Below are positions 32,694 to 43,060 of a stretch of 64,000 nt of DNA, piece after piece. The DNA lies in assembly GCA_039583875.1 (NCBI GenBank), contig CM077157.1, forward strand, positions 79,794,346 through 79,858,345, in the 5' to 3' direction. Every line of letters begins with the position of its first letter. Position 1 is the stretch's first letter. This DNA comes from Platanthera guangdongensis (lineage: Eukaryota > Streptophyta > Magnoliopsida > Asparagales > Orchidaceae). A program made the position numbers and the translations under genes. The notes beneath the pieces are model-generated. The model was not told the DNA's origin, searched no databases, and was given only the letters and a program-made list of their open reading frames with translations.

Positions 32694-34143
32694 ATGATTG
32701 GACCAAACTCCGAGAAGTGTCTTGAGGCTATGAAATCTGAAATGGACTCCATGTATGCAAACCAAGTTTGGACCTTGGTGGAACCACCTGAAGGCGTACG
32801 ACCCATAGGGTGCAAGTGGGTCTTCAAGAAGAAGACTGACATTGATGGGAATGTACAGACATTCAAAGGGCGATTAGTGGCTAAAGGTTTCAAGCAAATT
32901 CATGTTGTTGACTATGATGGGAGTTTTTCTTTTGTTGTCGTGGTCAAGTCCATTAGAATTCTGCTTGCTATTTATGCGTATTATGACTACGAGATCTGGC
33001 AGATGGATGTCAAAACGGCTTTCCTAAATGGAAACCTTCTTGAGGAAGTGTATATGACACAACCCGAGGGTTTTGTATCTCCAGGTGAAGCCACTAAAAT
33101 ATGCAAGCTGCGAAGATCCATTTATGGATTAACACAGGCTTCTCAAAGTTAGAATCTTTGTTTTGATGAAAATATCATAGAGTATGGTTTTATCAAGAAC
33201 GAGGATGAACTGTATGTTTACAAGAGGATTAGTGAGAGCATTAGTGTCTTCCTGATATTGTATGTATATGACATGTTGCTGATCGGGAATGACAAACCGA
33301 CCCTACAAGTTGTTAAGAACAACCTAGGGAACTGCTTTTGTATGAAATACTTGGGCGAAACAACTTATATACTTGGTATTAAGATCTATAGATATAGATC
33401 GAAGAAGTTTCTGGGTTTGACCCAAAGTACATACATTGATAAGTTGTTGAAAGGGTTCAACATATTTGAGTTCAAGAAAGGATTCTTCCTCATGTCTCAT
33501 GGTGTGAGTCTCTCTAAGGACCTTTGTCCTAAATCATGTGAAGATAAAGACTTCATGAAATTGATTTCATATGCTTTGGCGATTGGATCAATCATGTGTG
33601 CAATGATATGTACTCGACCTGATGTCACTTTTGCTTTGAGCATGACTATCAGGCATCAGTCAGATCCCGATGAAAGTCACTGGATTATCGTTTAGAATAT
33701 CCTAAAGTACTTGAGAAAAACTAAGGATAAATTTTTTGTATTTGGTGGAGAGGAAGAGCTCGTTGTAAAAGGTTACACAGTTGTTAGCTTCCAAACTGAT
33801 AGGGACGACTCAAAGTCTCAGTCAGGGTTTATATTTTGCTTAAATTGAGGAACTGTTAGGTGGAAGAGTTCCAAGAAGGAGACATTTGTCGATTCTACAA
33901 CTGAGGCCGAGTATATCGTCGCTGCGAACACAGCGAAGGAGGATGTATGGATTAGGAAATTCATCAGCGAGTTAGATGTAGTTCCTAGCATTTTTGTCCC
34001 GTAGTTCTCTACTATGACAACAACGATGCAATTGCACTTGCTTCAGAACCTAGATCTCATCAGCGATCAAAGCACATACTTCGCTGGTCCCATCTTATTC
34101 GAGAGATTATCGATCGAAGAGATGTGAGCATTTGCAGGGTGAC
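32694..34143 (+). pseudogene. Copia B reverse transcriptase and first part of RNase H
   Basis: RT motifs are VRPIGCKWVFKKK, WQMDVKTAFLNG, EEVYMTQPEGF and KLRRSIYGLTQAS, then a stop. The active-site box at 33258 reads YVYDMLLIGND instead of YVDD, so the first Asp is Tyr. The thumb and connection follow (MKYLGETTYILGIKIYR), then RNase H with FQTDRDDSKSQSG, STTEAEYIVAA and the break at the GTGAC target site at 34139-34143. Confidence 0.85.
34139..34143. repeat. target-site duplication of element 2, left copy
   Basis: GTGAC, repeated at 40483-40487. Joining the flanks restores a continuous Copia RNase H reading. Confidence 0.9.
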
Positions 34144-34339
34144 TGTACAACCCCGTATTCGCGAAAAGGGCCCCCAAGCAGGGCGTAAGATTTGCTTCAC
34201 AGTTTTAAGCTTTTTTAGGGTTTTGCACTCTTGGGGGCCAATTTAGGGTCGACCTTCATAATATACTAGTAGGTGGATGCAATATTTGCCTCCCCCCGAC
34301 CTGTTTTCAAGGGGCAGGTGCGGCGAGAGGCCGACTCAA

Positions 34340-35330
34340 GGGTCCCAGCTCGCCCAGGCTGCCAGCTCGCCCAGGCCGCCAGCTCGCCCAGGCCGCCGGC
34401 TCGCCCAGGGTCCCAGCTCGCCCAGTGTCCCAGCTCGCCAAGGCCGCCAGCTCACCCAGGCCGCCAGCTCGCCCAGGCCGACGGCTCGCCCAGAGTCCCA
34501 GCTCGCCCAGTGTCCCAGCTCGCCCAGGGTCCCAGCTCGCCCAGGGTCCCAGCTCGCCTAGGGTCCCGGCTTGCCCAGGCTGCCAACTCGCCCAGGCCGC
34601 CGGCTCGCCCAGGGTCCCAGCTCGCCCAGGCCGCCAGCTCGCTCAGGCCGCCGACTCGCCCAGGCCGCCGACTCGCCCAGGCCGCTGGCACGCCCAGGGA
34701 CCCAGCTCGCCCAGGGTCCCAGCTCGCCCAGGGTCCCAGCTCGCCCAGGGTCCCAGCTCGCCCAGGGTCCCAGCTCGCCCAGGGTTCCAGCTCGCCCAGG
34801 GTCCCAGCTCGCCCAGGCCAGCTCGCCCAGGCCGCCAGCTCGCTCAGGCCGCCGACTCGCTCAGGGCCCGGCTCTCCCAGGCCGCCGGCTCGCCCAGGCC
34901 GACGGCTCGCCCAGGCCGCCGGCTCGCCCAGGCCGCCGGCTCGCCCAGGCCGCCGGCTCGCCTAGGGTCCCAGCTCCCCCAGGGTCCCAGCTCGCACAGG
35001 GTCCCAGCTCGCCCAGGGTTCCAGCTTGCCCAGGGTCCCAGCTCGCCCCGGCCGCCAGCTCGCCCAGGCCACCGGCCGCCAGCTCGCCCAGGCCACCGGC
35101 TCGCCCAGGGTCCCAGCTCGCCCAGGGTACCAGCTCGTTCAGGGTTCCAGCTCGCCCATGGTCCCAGCTCGCCCAGGTCGCCCGCTCGCCTAGGTCGTCG
35201 GCTCGCCCAGGCCGTCGGCTCGCCCAGGCCGCTAGCTCGTCTAGCCGCTTCTCGCCTAGCCGCAGCTCGTCAGCCTCGGTCTTGCCCAGGCCGCCTACTC
35301 GCCCAGGCCGCCTACTCGCCCGGCCGCCTA
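34340..35330. repeat. 17-bp minisatellite in the 5' LTR, diverged
   Basis: About 57 units of 17 bp in two main forms, GCTCGCCCAGGCCGCCA and GCTCGCCCAGGGTCCCA, with many single changes. Long open frames here (Pro/Ala/Arg/Gly/Gln-rich) exist only because the repeat lacks stops in any frame. Confidence 0.9.
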
Positions 35331-35495
35331 CTCGCCCGGCTTGGACTTCTCGCCCGACTTGAGGGTCTGCCCCTGGTGGACTGCAATTAGCTGCTTAGAA
35401 CTGCGGGATTTGGCTGTTGGCAGGCCAACCCGAGGGCATTTCAGTAATTTTTGGGGCAGCGGAGATTGGTTATTTCCAGGCCAATCCCAGAAAAC

Positions 35496-35503
35496 TATAA
35501 ATA
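35496..35503 (+). promoter_or_regulatory. TATA box of element 2
   Basis: TATAAATA in the 5' LTR, 280 bases before its end. The 3' LTR has the same box at 40203-40210. Confidence 0.8.
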
Positions 35504-35778
35504 GACCCTTGAGGGTGCCTTGGAGAGCATTGCTTCTTAGCCACTTAAATCTCTCTGCTTTCTTCCTCCAAGACACCTAGCTCAAGCATTGGCTAGGGAG
35601 GGGGAGACCCCAAATGTCTTCCGGGTGTGAGGTGGGACCTCCACGCTAGAGCCGAGGGTCTGTTCCTAATTTCCTGAGCCTTTGGTCTGTGACATTCGTC
35701 AGAGTGCAGTAAGTGTGAGGTCACCCCATTTTAGGGACCCCGAACTATACAGAGACCGATTTCTCGGTTTCAAAATCT

Positions 35779-35795
35779 TGGTGCGGTGAGCATGG
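35779..35795 (+). other. primer-binding site of element 2
   Basis: TGGTGCGGTGAGCATGG, three bases after the LTR end. It is one base different from the PBS of element 1. The last four bases contain the gag ATG (35792). Confidence 0.85.
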
Positions 35796-37995
35796 AGAGT
35801 GACCATCACAGAAGATCTCAGTAGAGTGTCATAGCTGGAGATCAGGGAGGTAGTGATGACTCACGCGAGACCCCCAACCTAGGACCCTTTGTGGGGAGGG
35901 AAGAGTTCATGGCATCTATCCAAGGCATCATAGAGATGCTGCGAAGTATTGCTCCTCGAGGTAACTGCTCAACTCCCACCCCTCAGGACTTGGCTCTCAG
36001 GGGTCTTGGCGAGACTGCTCCCAGGGTTCTCAGTGAGCTGTCTCCCTGAGACCTAGGCGAGATGACCCCAGCAGGGGGAGAAGGAAGTGCACCAGGAAGA
36101 CGGCCCGGGTAGGACAGGATGGGAGATGGGGTCGAGCGAGACCTTACCGGCTGGGAATTGTTCCCCAGCCCGGCGAGTGCTAGCATTGCAGGCGAGCAGG
36201 TCGCACGAGTAGAGGTTGCGAGACCACCACTCAGGGGGTCACCCTTCAGCGAGCTGATCATCTCAGCTCCCGTTCCCGAGTGGTTCAGAGAGCCCGACAT
36301 GGCTTACTATACCGGGAAGGATGACCCCGTCCAGCACCTGCAGTGGTTTGAGGATGTCGTCTCCATCAGGCCGATGACGGATGCCTTCAAGTGTCGCCTC
36401 TTCGTGATCACGTTGAAGGACAAGGCAAGGGACGGGTTCCACCAACTCCCACCGAGATCGATCTATGTGTTTGAGGACTTGAGCCGGAGCTTTCAGCTTC
36501 GCTTCTCCACCTCCAAGAAGAGGAAGAAGAGTCCTGAGTCCATCTTCCTGGTAAGGCAGGGGGCCGAGGAGTCGCTGGCCCATTACGTTGATAGGTTCCA
36601 AAAGGAGATCATGGATATCCAGGAGATGTCGGGGTATGCCCTCCAGATGGCGTTCACGGTGGGGTTGCGCGAGGGGTTTTTCAAGATGAGTCTGACCCGA
36701 AAGGCCCCCCTTTCCTTCGAGGAGCTGATGGAAAGGGCGGCAGAGGAGATAGCAACTGAGACTGCAAACCCAGCGTTTGTCAAGAAGTTGACAAGGTTGA
36801 CAGAGGCAGAGTCGAAGGAGCAAGGAGGCTCGAGGCATCAGGAGGGGAGAAGGAGAGAGGAGCAGAGAGCTCAGAGGTTCCAAGAACCTCAGGAAGGTCC
36901 GGAGTCAGGTTGGAGGCAGCAGGGAAGACTCGTTCAGGGTCCGGGAAGAGGTCTCGCCCAAGATAGGGAGAACTTCCATGGAGGCCAGGGGAGGTTCAAC
37001 TTCCAGAGGCAAGCCCCTAGGCAGCTCCTACCCCCACCGCAGCAAGCCTTGGCAATAGGCGGAGGGGGATTCAACGGGAGAGACCGCCGAGCCCGCCGAA
37101 GGAGGAGAGGAAGACCATTGTCATACTGTGACTTCCACCAGTTGGAGGGTCACGTCACGGCTACCTGCCCCGAGTTCCTGGAAGTGAGGGGGGCGAGAGG
37201 CCCTGCCCAGCAGCAGCCGTCGGTGCAGGTTGAAGTGGTTCCACCCAGAATGGGTGAGGATGACATATGTGAGGACCGGGTTGATATCGGACCCCGAGGT
37301 GGTATAGCAGTGATCCACGGTGGTGTAGGGATCGAGGCCACTCGAAAGGCAAGCCTCCATGTGATGTACCGACGGAGCGTCGCTTCGACATCCCAGACCC
37401 CGCCCGAGGAGGAGGAGATCACCTTCTCAATGAAGGACATGCCAGATCATGAAAATCTGTTCTGCAATGCGCTGGTCATCCAGACGGCCATCGAGGGCTA
37501 CACCGTCTCCCGGATCTTGATTGACAACGAGAGTTCCGTCAACGTCGTTTTCAAGAAGGCGTTTGACGAGATGAAGGTAGAACCGAGAACGGTGTTGGCC
37601 TCGGACGGACCCCTGTTCGGATTTTCAGGGGAGAGGGAGGAGGTAGAAGGTGAAGTAGGACTCCAAGTAAAATTGGGAGGGACTTCAAGGACTGCCGGTT
37701 CGTCATTGTTGACGCTCCAAGCAGCTACAACGCCATCTTCGGAAGGCCCCTCATCAGCGCCTTCCGTTGTGTGTCGTCTTCTTTCCACCGGTGTCTCAAG
37801 TTCAGCTCAGGAGGGATCCAGGTCAGAATCAAGGAAGACCACAGGATGGCAAGGCAGTGCTACGTCACGGCCGTCAACACCATCTCTTGGTTGGCCAAGT
37901 CGGAGGAGATGGAGAAGGTCATGGAAAGTTTAAGCAGGATGGAAGTGTCCGACGAGAAGGAAGCGGATGACGGCCATCATGCCCAGGCCCCCTGA
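35792..37995 (+). pseudogene. gag-protease of element 2, with nonsense codons and a frameshift
   Basis: The gag frame opens at the ATG overlapping the PBS and is in phase with the long frame from 36119. Stops interrupt it at 35822-35824, and twice more between 36045 and 36115. Capsid blocks match element 1: SELIISAPVPEWFREPDMAY, GKDDPVQHLQWFEDVVSIRP and HYVDRFQKEIMDIQEMSGYA. The zinc knuckle is CDFHQLEGHVTATC, in the same C-H-H-C form. The protease core reads ILIDNESSVNVVF, with Glu where element 1 has Gly in DNGSS, so it is probably inactive. A shift near 37680 moves the rest (GGIQVRIKEDHRMARQCYVT) to another frame ending at 37995. No RT follows. Confidence 0.85.
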
Positions 37996-38169
37996 AGAAG
38001 CTTCGCCTTGGTGAAGTCTTTTCCTTTTTCTTATCTTGTAACAAGCTCTACCCCTGACCGACTGAGTCAGGGTATCATGTAACCCAATTTTTTCACCCAT
38101 TTGAGGATGTTGGATTTGGTAAAGTTCATGTGACGTACCTAGTTCCAAACCCCTGAGAGGATCTCCTCA
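37996..38169 (+). other. start of the 3' UTR of element 2
   Basis: Short T-rich non-coding sequence between the gag-protease stop and the repeat array. No trace of RT or integrase. Confidence 0.6.
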
Positions 38170-38990
38170 TTCCAGGCTCCCACTAGCTAGATGGGTCGAA
38201 TATGCCTCGGGGAGAGTAAGTCCTTTTTGCTCCGAGACGGTCCCACTGTCCAGGGTCTCACTAGCTGGCAGGGTTGGTTGACCTCTCGTGGAGGCCAAGT
38301 CCCTTTTGCTTCGAGACGGTCCCGCTGTCCAGGCTATCACTAGCTGGCAGGGCCGATTGACCTCTCGCGGAGGACAAGTACTTTTTGCTCCGAGACAGTC
38401 CCGCTGTCCAGGCTCTCACTAGCTGGCAGGGCCGGTTGACCTCTCGTGGATGCCACGTCCTTTTTGCTCTGAGACGGTCCCGTTGTCCAGGCTCTCACTA
38501 GCTGGCAGGGCCGGTTGAACTCTCGTGGAGGCCAAGTCCTTTTTGCTCCGAGACGGTCCCGCTGTCCAGACTCTCACTAGCTGGCAGGGTCGGTTGACCT
38601 CTCGTGGAGGCCAAGTCCTTTTTGCTCCGAGACGACCCCGCTGTCCAGGCTCTCACTAGCTGGTAGGGCTGGTTGACCTCTCGTGGAGGCCAAGTCCCTT
38701 TTGCTCCGAGACGATCTCGCTGTCTAGGCTCTCACTAGCTGGCAGGGCCAGTTGACCTCTCGTGGATGCCAACTCCTTTTTGCTCTGAGACGATCCCGCT
38801 GTCCAGGCTCTCACTAGCTGCCAGGGCCGGTTGACCACTCGTGGATGTCAAGTCCTTTCTGCTCCGAGACGGTCCCGCTATCCAGACTCTCAGTAGCTGG
38901 CAAGGCCGGTTGACCTCTCGTGGATGCCAAGTCCATTTCTGCTCCGAGGTCGTCTCGTCACTCAGGCTCCCATTAGCCGGCGTGACAGGT
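38170..38990 (+). repeat. 79-bp tandem array, about 10 copies
   Basis: Units of 79 bp, with landmark CTAGCTGGCA at 38261, 38340, 38419 and 38498. They contain GAGACGGTCCCGCTGTCCAG and CACTAGCTGGCAGGGCCGG. Part of the unit is homologous to the 112-bp unit of element 1 read on its coding strand, which has CCCGCTGCGCAGGCTCCCAT and CTAGCTGGCAGG in the same order. Confidence 0.9.
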
Positions 38991-39085
38991 TGACCCCCCG
39001 GGAGGCCCAGTGTTTTCTACCCCGAGAAGGCTACGCAGCGAATATGTTGGGTTGGATGTTTCTTTCGGAGCGTGGAATTCGCTCG

Positions 39086-39101
39086 AAAAGAGCGGGGATT
39101 G
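39086..39101 (+). other. polypurine tract of element 2
   Basis: AAAAGAGCGGGGATTG next to the 3' LTR, identical to that of element 1. Confidence 0.9.
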
Positions 39102-40482
39102 TGTACAACCTTGTATTCGCGAAAAGGGGCCCCCAAGCATGGCGTAGGACTTGCTTCACAGTTTTAAGATTTTTGAGGGTTTTGCACTTTTTGGGGCCAA
39201 TTTAGGGTCAACCTTCATAATATACTAGTAGGGGGATGCAATATTTGCCTCCCCCCGACCTGTTTTCAGGGGGCAGGTGCGGCGAGAGGCTGACTCAAGG
39301 GTCCCAGCTAGCCCAGGGTGCCAGCTCGCCCAGGGGGTCGCCCAGCTCGCCCGGGCCGCCGGCTCGCCCGGGCCGCCGGCTCGCCCGGGCCGCCGGCTCG
39401 CCCGGGCCGCCGGCTCGCCCGGGCCGCCGGCTCGCCCGGGCCGCCGGCTCGCCCGGGCCGCCGGCTCGCCCGGGCCGCCGGCTCGCCCGGGCCGCCGGCT
39501 CGCCCGGGCCGCCGGCTCGCCCGGGCCGCCGGCTCGCCCGGGCCGCCGGCTCGCCCGGGCCGCCGGCTCGCCCGGGCCGCCGGCTCGCCCGGGCCGCCGG
39601 CTCGCCCGGGCCGCCGGCTCGCCCGGGCCGCCGGCTCGCCCGGGCCGCCGGCTCGCCCGGGCCGCCGGCTCGCCCGGGCCGCCGGCTCGCCCGGGCCGCC
39701 GGCTCGCCCGGGCCGCCGGCTCGCCCGGGCCGCCGGCTCGCCCGGGCCGCCGGCTCGCCCGGGCCGCCGGCTCGCCCGGGCCGCCGGCTCGCCCGGGCCG
39801 CCGGCTCGCCCGGGCCGCCGGCTCGCCCGGGCCGCCGGCTCGCCCGGGCCGCCGGCTCGCCCGGGCCGCCGGCTCGCCCGGGCCGCCGGCTCGCCCGGGC
39901 CGCCGGCTCGCCCGGGGCTCGCCGGCTCGCCCGGGGCGCCGGCTCGCCCGGGCCGCCGGCTCGCCCGGGCCGCCAGCTCGCCTAGCCGCTTCTCGCCTAG
40001 CCGCAGCTCGCCAGCCTCGATCTTGCCCAGGCCGCCTACTCTCCCAGCTTGGACTCTCGCCCGGCTTGAGGGTCTGCCCCTGGTGGACTACGATTAGTTG
40101 CATAGAACAGCGGGATTTGGCTGTTGGAAGGCCAACCCGGGGGCATTTCAGTAATTTTTGGGGCAGCGGAGATTGGTTATTTGTAGGTTATTCCCAGAAA
40201 ACTATAAATAGACCCTTGAGGGTGCCTTGGAGAGCATTGCTTCTTAGCCACTTAAATCCCTCTGCTTTCTTCCTCCAAGACACCTAGCTCAAGCATTGGC
40301 TAGGGAGGGGGAGATCCCAAAGGTCTTCCGGGTGTGAGGTGGGACCTCCACGCTAGAGTCGAGGGTCTGTTCCTAGTTTCCTGAGCCTTTGGTCCGTGAC
40401 ATTCTCCTGAGTGCAGTAAGTGTGAGATCACCCCTTTTTAGGGACCCCGAACTTCATAGAGACCAATTTTTCAGTTTCAGCA
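39102..40482 (+). repeat. 3' LTR of element 2
   Basis: 1381 bp, TGTACAACCTTGTATTCG...TCAGTTTCAGCA. It is shorter than the 5' LTR because the minisatellite is shorter. Confidence 0.9.
39345..39965. repeat. 17-bp minisatellite in the 3' LTR, homogeneous
   Basis: About 33 perfect copies of GGCTCGCCCGGGCCGCC between 39352 and 39908, with a few variants at the right end. Because 17 is not a multiple of three, all three frames of each strand repeat one peptide (PARPGRRLARAAGSPGP on the plus strand). The long open frames are therefore not evidence of coding. Confidence 0.95.
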
Positions 40483-40487
40483 GTGAC
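40483..40487. repeat. target-site duplication of element 2, right copy
   Basis: GTGAC, identical to 34139-34143. Confidence 0.9.
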
Positions 40488-40590
40488 GACTGAAGAAAAT
40501 ATAGGATATCCATTGACAAATCCTCTAGCGCAGCGAAAGCATGGTCATGTTAGATCTATGGGTATACGATACCTTAAAGATCAGCCATAG
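40488..40590 (+). pseudogene. Copia B RNase H, C-terminal end
   Basis: Continues the RNase H split by element 2: TEENIGYPLTNPLAQRKHGH, then MGIRYLKDQP and a stop. This is the usual C-terminus of Copia polyproteins. Confidence 0.85.
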
Positions 40591-41555
40591 TGGGAGTCTT
40601 GTGAATTGTATATTTGTCGGTTGTTGTAATAATTCATTTGATAAATAGAGTACTATAAATTTCATTTTATATTTATGTCAAGTTGTTTTGTTATTTAAAA
40701 TTTATTTCATTGTGAAAGATTAATTTAACATAATAAATGTCCTTAGAATGTTTGCTTCCATAGGAGTCAAGTGGTGACTTGAATGAGAGAGTCTATGTTC
40801 TCAGAAGCTTCATTCTTAAATGATCCCTGGTCGAGTGTCATCTTAGAAGCCGAGGGCGATGAGGATACATTAAGACTAGCATGTGCATTGACTGATGGTC
40901 AGATCTCATGGGTCATGATTTTGTGATATCAAGTCATGACATGGGTACTTGTTAGTGAACAAGTTGTACTGAACAGACCCACCATGATATTACTTTGTGG
41001 ATAATTATATGAACGTGTCACAAGTATGGCTCAAGTGGCAATAGTGTTTGTGTTCATTTGACCTGAAGTCACAGCATTCATCGAGTGAGGAAGAGCATAC
41101 TTTGATACTATCAAAAGTCCAGTCTTGATAAAATTGGATCATAAAGGTGGTTATTTGGTACGTTACGAATCATTTGGTTGTTTGCATGTGAACAGACATG
41201 GGATTTATCCTCCTATATGATAGGAGTTACATCCATGGGCCCCATGATGGAATGGGACTGAGAAATGCATGGTCATCCTTGGTTGAGTCATTATGTGATA
41301 TTGGGTTCATCAATTTCTTAAAGTCCATTCTAGATCAGAAAACTGGGATTGCACAATTATGAGGGTGATACAGTCTATACCTCCAGTTCTATCTGGATAT
41401 AAGGGACGAAGGGACATGACAACATTGATATATTGGTCACAATGATTTTCGAGTTTTAAACTTTTATTGCTTGGGGAGCAATGATGCATTGCTAGATGCC
41501 GCTCATTGTTTGTGAAGTTTTTGTTTGATACTTTCAAGACCATGTGGGAGACTAT
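40591..41555 (+). other. 3' untranslated part of Copia B
   Basis: About 960 bp of non-coding sequence ending in a purine-rich tract (TGTGGGAGAC) before the LTR. No frame was recognised. Confidence 0.5.
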
Positions 41556-42717
41556 TGGTGTTACCATGGTGATCTGGAAGTGATCAAACATATAAACTCA
41601 CTGCCAATGCAATATGAGCTTATGGGGTTGCACATAAGAGCGTTTGCAGAATTTATAAGATTGGATTATGTTGGTTTTACTCATGAGATAAGTGAAGGAC
41701 TGTACTCAGTCAGGCATTGAGTGTGTCAAGTCTACTCAGTCAGGCATTAAGTGTGTCGAGACCACTCGACGCTTTTGTCGAGTGAAGTGTTGATTCATCG
41801 AGTTACCGTTGAGAGCGTCGAGACCACTCGACGAATCGTCGAGCCAATTGGTTATTCGTCGAATGATGGTGTTGAGTACGTCGAGACCACTCGACGCCTT
41901 CGTCGAGTCAAATGTTGACTTGTCGAATTAGGCGCTGAGAGAGTCGAGACCATTCGATGTCTTCGTCGAGTTAAATGTTCACTCATCAAAATAGGTGTTG
42001 AGAGCATCGAGTTCACTCGACGATTCGTTGAGTCAAGTCTTGATTTGATGAGTCTGGCGCTGAGGGCATTGATATTATTCTGCGTTTGGACTCAAACACC
42101 AATCATTCTTCTCGAAATCAGATTTTGACACAGGTATAATACTAGTTTCTTGATTTGATGTGTTTCGCATGAATCTTATCGCGGGTTTTCTATATTTTTG
42201 TTGCGCATTTGATAATGAAACCCAACAAATCATGTCTTCCATCCAAATCGTATCCGCCGCCGCAATTAATATAACTCTCAATATCTATTTGAGACTCATC
42301 CTTAAGAGCAAGATCGATTTTGAAGGGCGGTATAGTATTACGCACACACATTCGCCCAAGCAGGCCCCCGTAATCGGAACCACCGGGGCACGCATATGGA
42401 AGTCTCCATGGCACATTCATGTTGCAATATAATATTAATAACTAATAAGTATTTATTAATGAGCATTAATTAGATCATTATGTATATGCCCTCTCTCATT
42501 TATATAAAGGGGAGAGGCATAAGTGTTTAGGCATCCTGGAGGATCATTGTTGTTTGGGATCTTTCTCTCCCTCTCCTCTTAGAACTCTTCTTTTTACCTC
42601 TCACATGTGTATCCTTTTATGAATGTAATGCAACGTTCATGGTTTTGAGTCGCTCATTCTCTCTTGCGCGTGCATTGTATTGAGTGGGCCGCTGATCTAA
42701 GATTCTTGTACGTAACA
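41556..42717 (+). repeat. 3' LTR of Copia B
   Basis: Proposed as TGGTGTTACC (41556) to GTACGTAACA (42717). The right boundary coincides exactly with the start of duplicated flanking DNA. TATATAAA at 42501-42508 is the promoter box. Confidence 0.6.
41690..42065 (+). repeat. 62-bp palindrome-bearing repeats in Copia B LTR
   Basis: Five to six degenerate copies, with GTCGAGACCACTCGACG at 41755, 41817 and 41880 and a diverged copy at 41943. Each is a stem GTCGAG...CTCGAC. They lie upstream of the TATA box, in U3. Confidence 0.85.
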
Positions 42718-43060
42718 CCCTACCAGCGGGCTATTGCTCGAATCTACTCCAAAATCAGAGCAAGTTGTTGCCTTGCACCAAATCAACCCACATCTTGCCA
42801 ATCTGCACACTTATTACTTGCGTAAGTTCTAATTGAAAGTCTACTTTACTTTGTAGTAGTTACTAGTTAAGAGACATACAATTTGGGATCTTAATTTGTA
42901 AGAAAAATGAGTAATTGTATTCCTATTTGAAATCTTCATTTGTCAAACATTTGATCAAAATGCTATCTTCTTGAATTCAACTAGATCTTGCTTATGTTTC
43001 TAACGTCTAATCTCTAGTGTGAATGTTTGTGGATTTAACTATTAATTTTAGAATTTATTG

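Larger units (their letters stand above)
34144..35775 (+). repeat. 5' LTR of element 2
   Basis: 1632 bp from TGTACAACCCCGTATTCG to ...TCGGTTTCAAAA. The end is aligned to the 3' LTR end ...CAGTTTCAGCA. It contains a degenerate 17-bp array (34340-35330), a TATA box and a leader. Confidence 0.9.
34144..40482 (+). mobile_element. element 2: gag-protease-only Tat-type Gypsy element
   Basis: 6.3 kb, plus strand, with GTGAC target-site duplications inside Copia B. Order: 5' LTR (34144-35775), PBS, gag-protease pseudogene, a 79-bp repeat array, PPT, 3' LTR (39102-40482). No RT, RNase H or integrase sequence is present, and the gag-protease part is followed directly by 3' UTR sequence. PBS, PPT and LTR ends match element 1. 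Such gag-only LTR elements (TR-GAG type) are known in plants and depend on a partner for pol. Outside the repeat arrays the LTRs differ by roughly 6 percent by eye, so it is clearly older than element 1. Confidence 0.9.
30758..42717 (+). mobile_element. Ty1/Copia element B, 5'-truncated and split by element 2
   Basis: Plus-strand Copia beginning inside gag. It runs through protease, integrase and RT into RNase H at 34143, is interrupted by element 2 (34144-40482), resumes in the same RNase H at 40483 (the block PLTNPLAQRKHGHV follows the duplicated GTGAC), and ends with a 3' UTR and an LTR (41556-42717). Stops and shifts are frequent. The gag is related to the remnant at 17937. Confidence 0.85.

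Noticed and set aside
34273..35390. Long Pro/Ala/Arg/Gly-rich open frames in both strands of the 17-bp arrays (also 39225-40287)
   Set aside because: A 17-bp repeat without stops gives the same peptide in all three frames. The sequence lies in LTRs and has no start context or domain.
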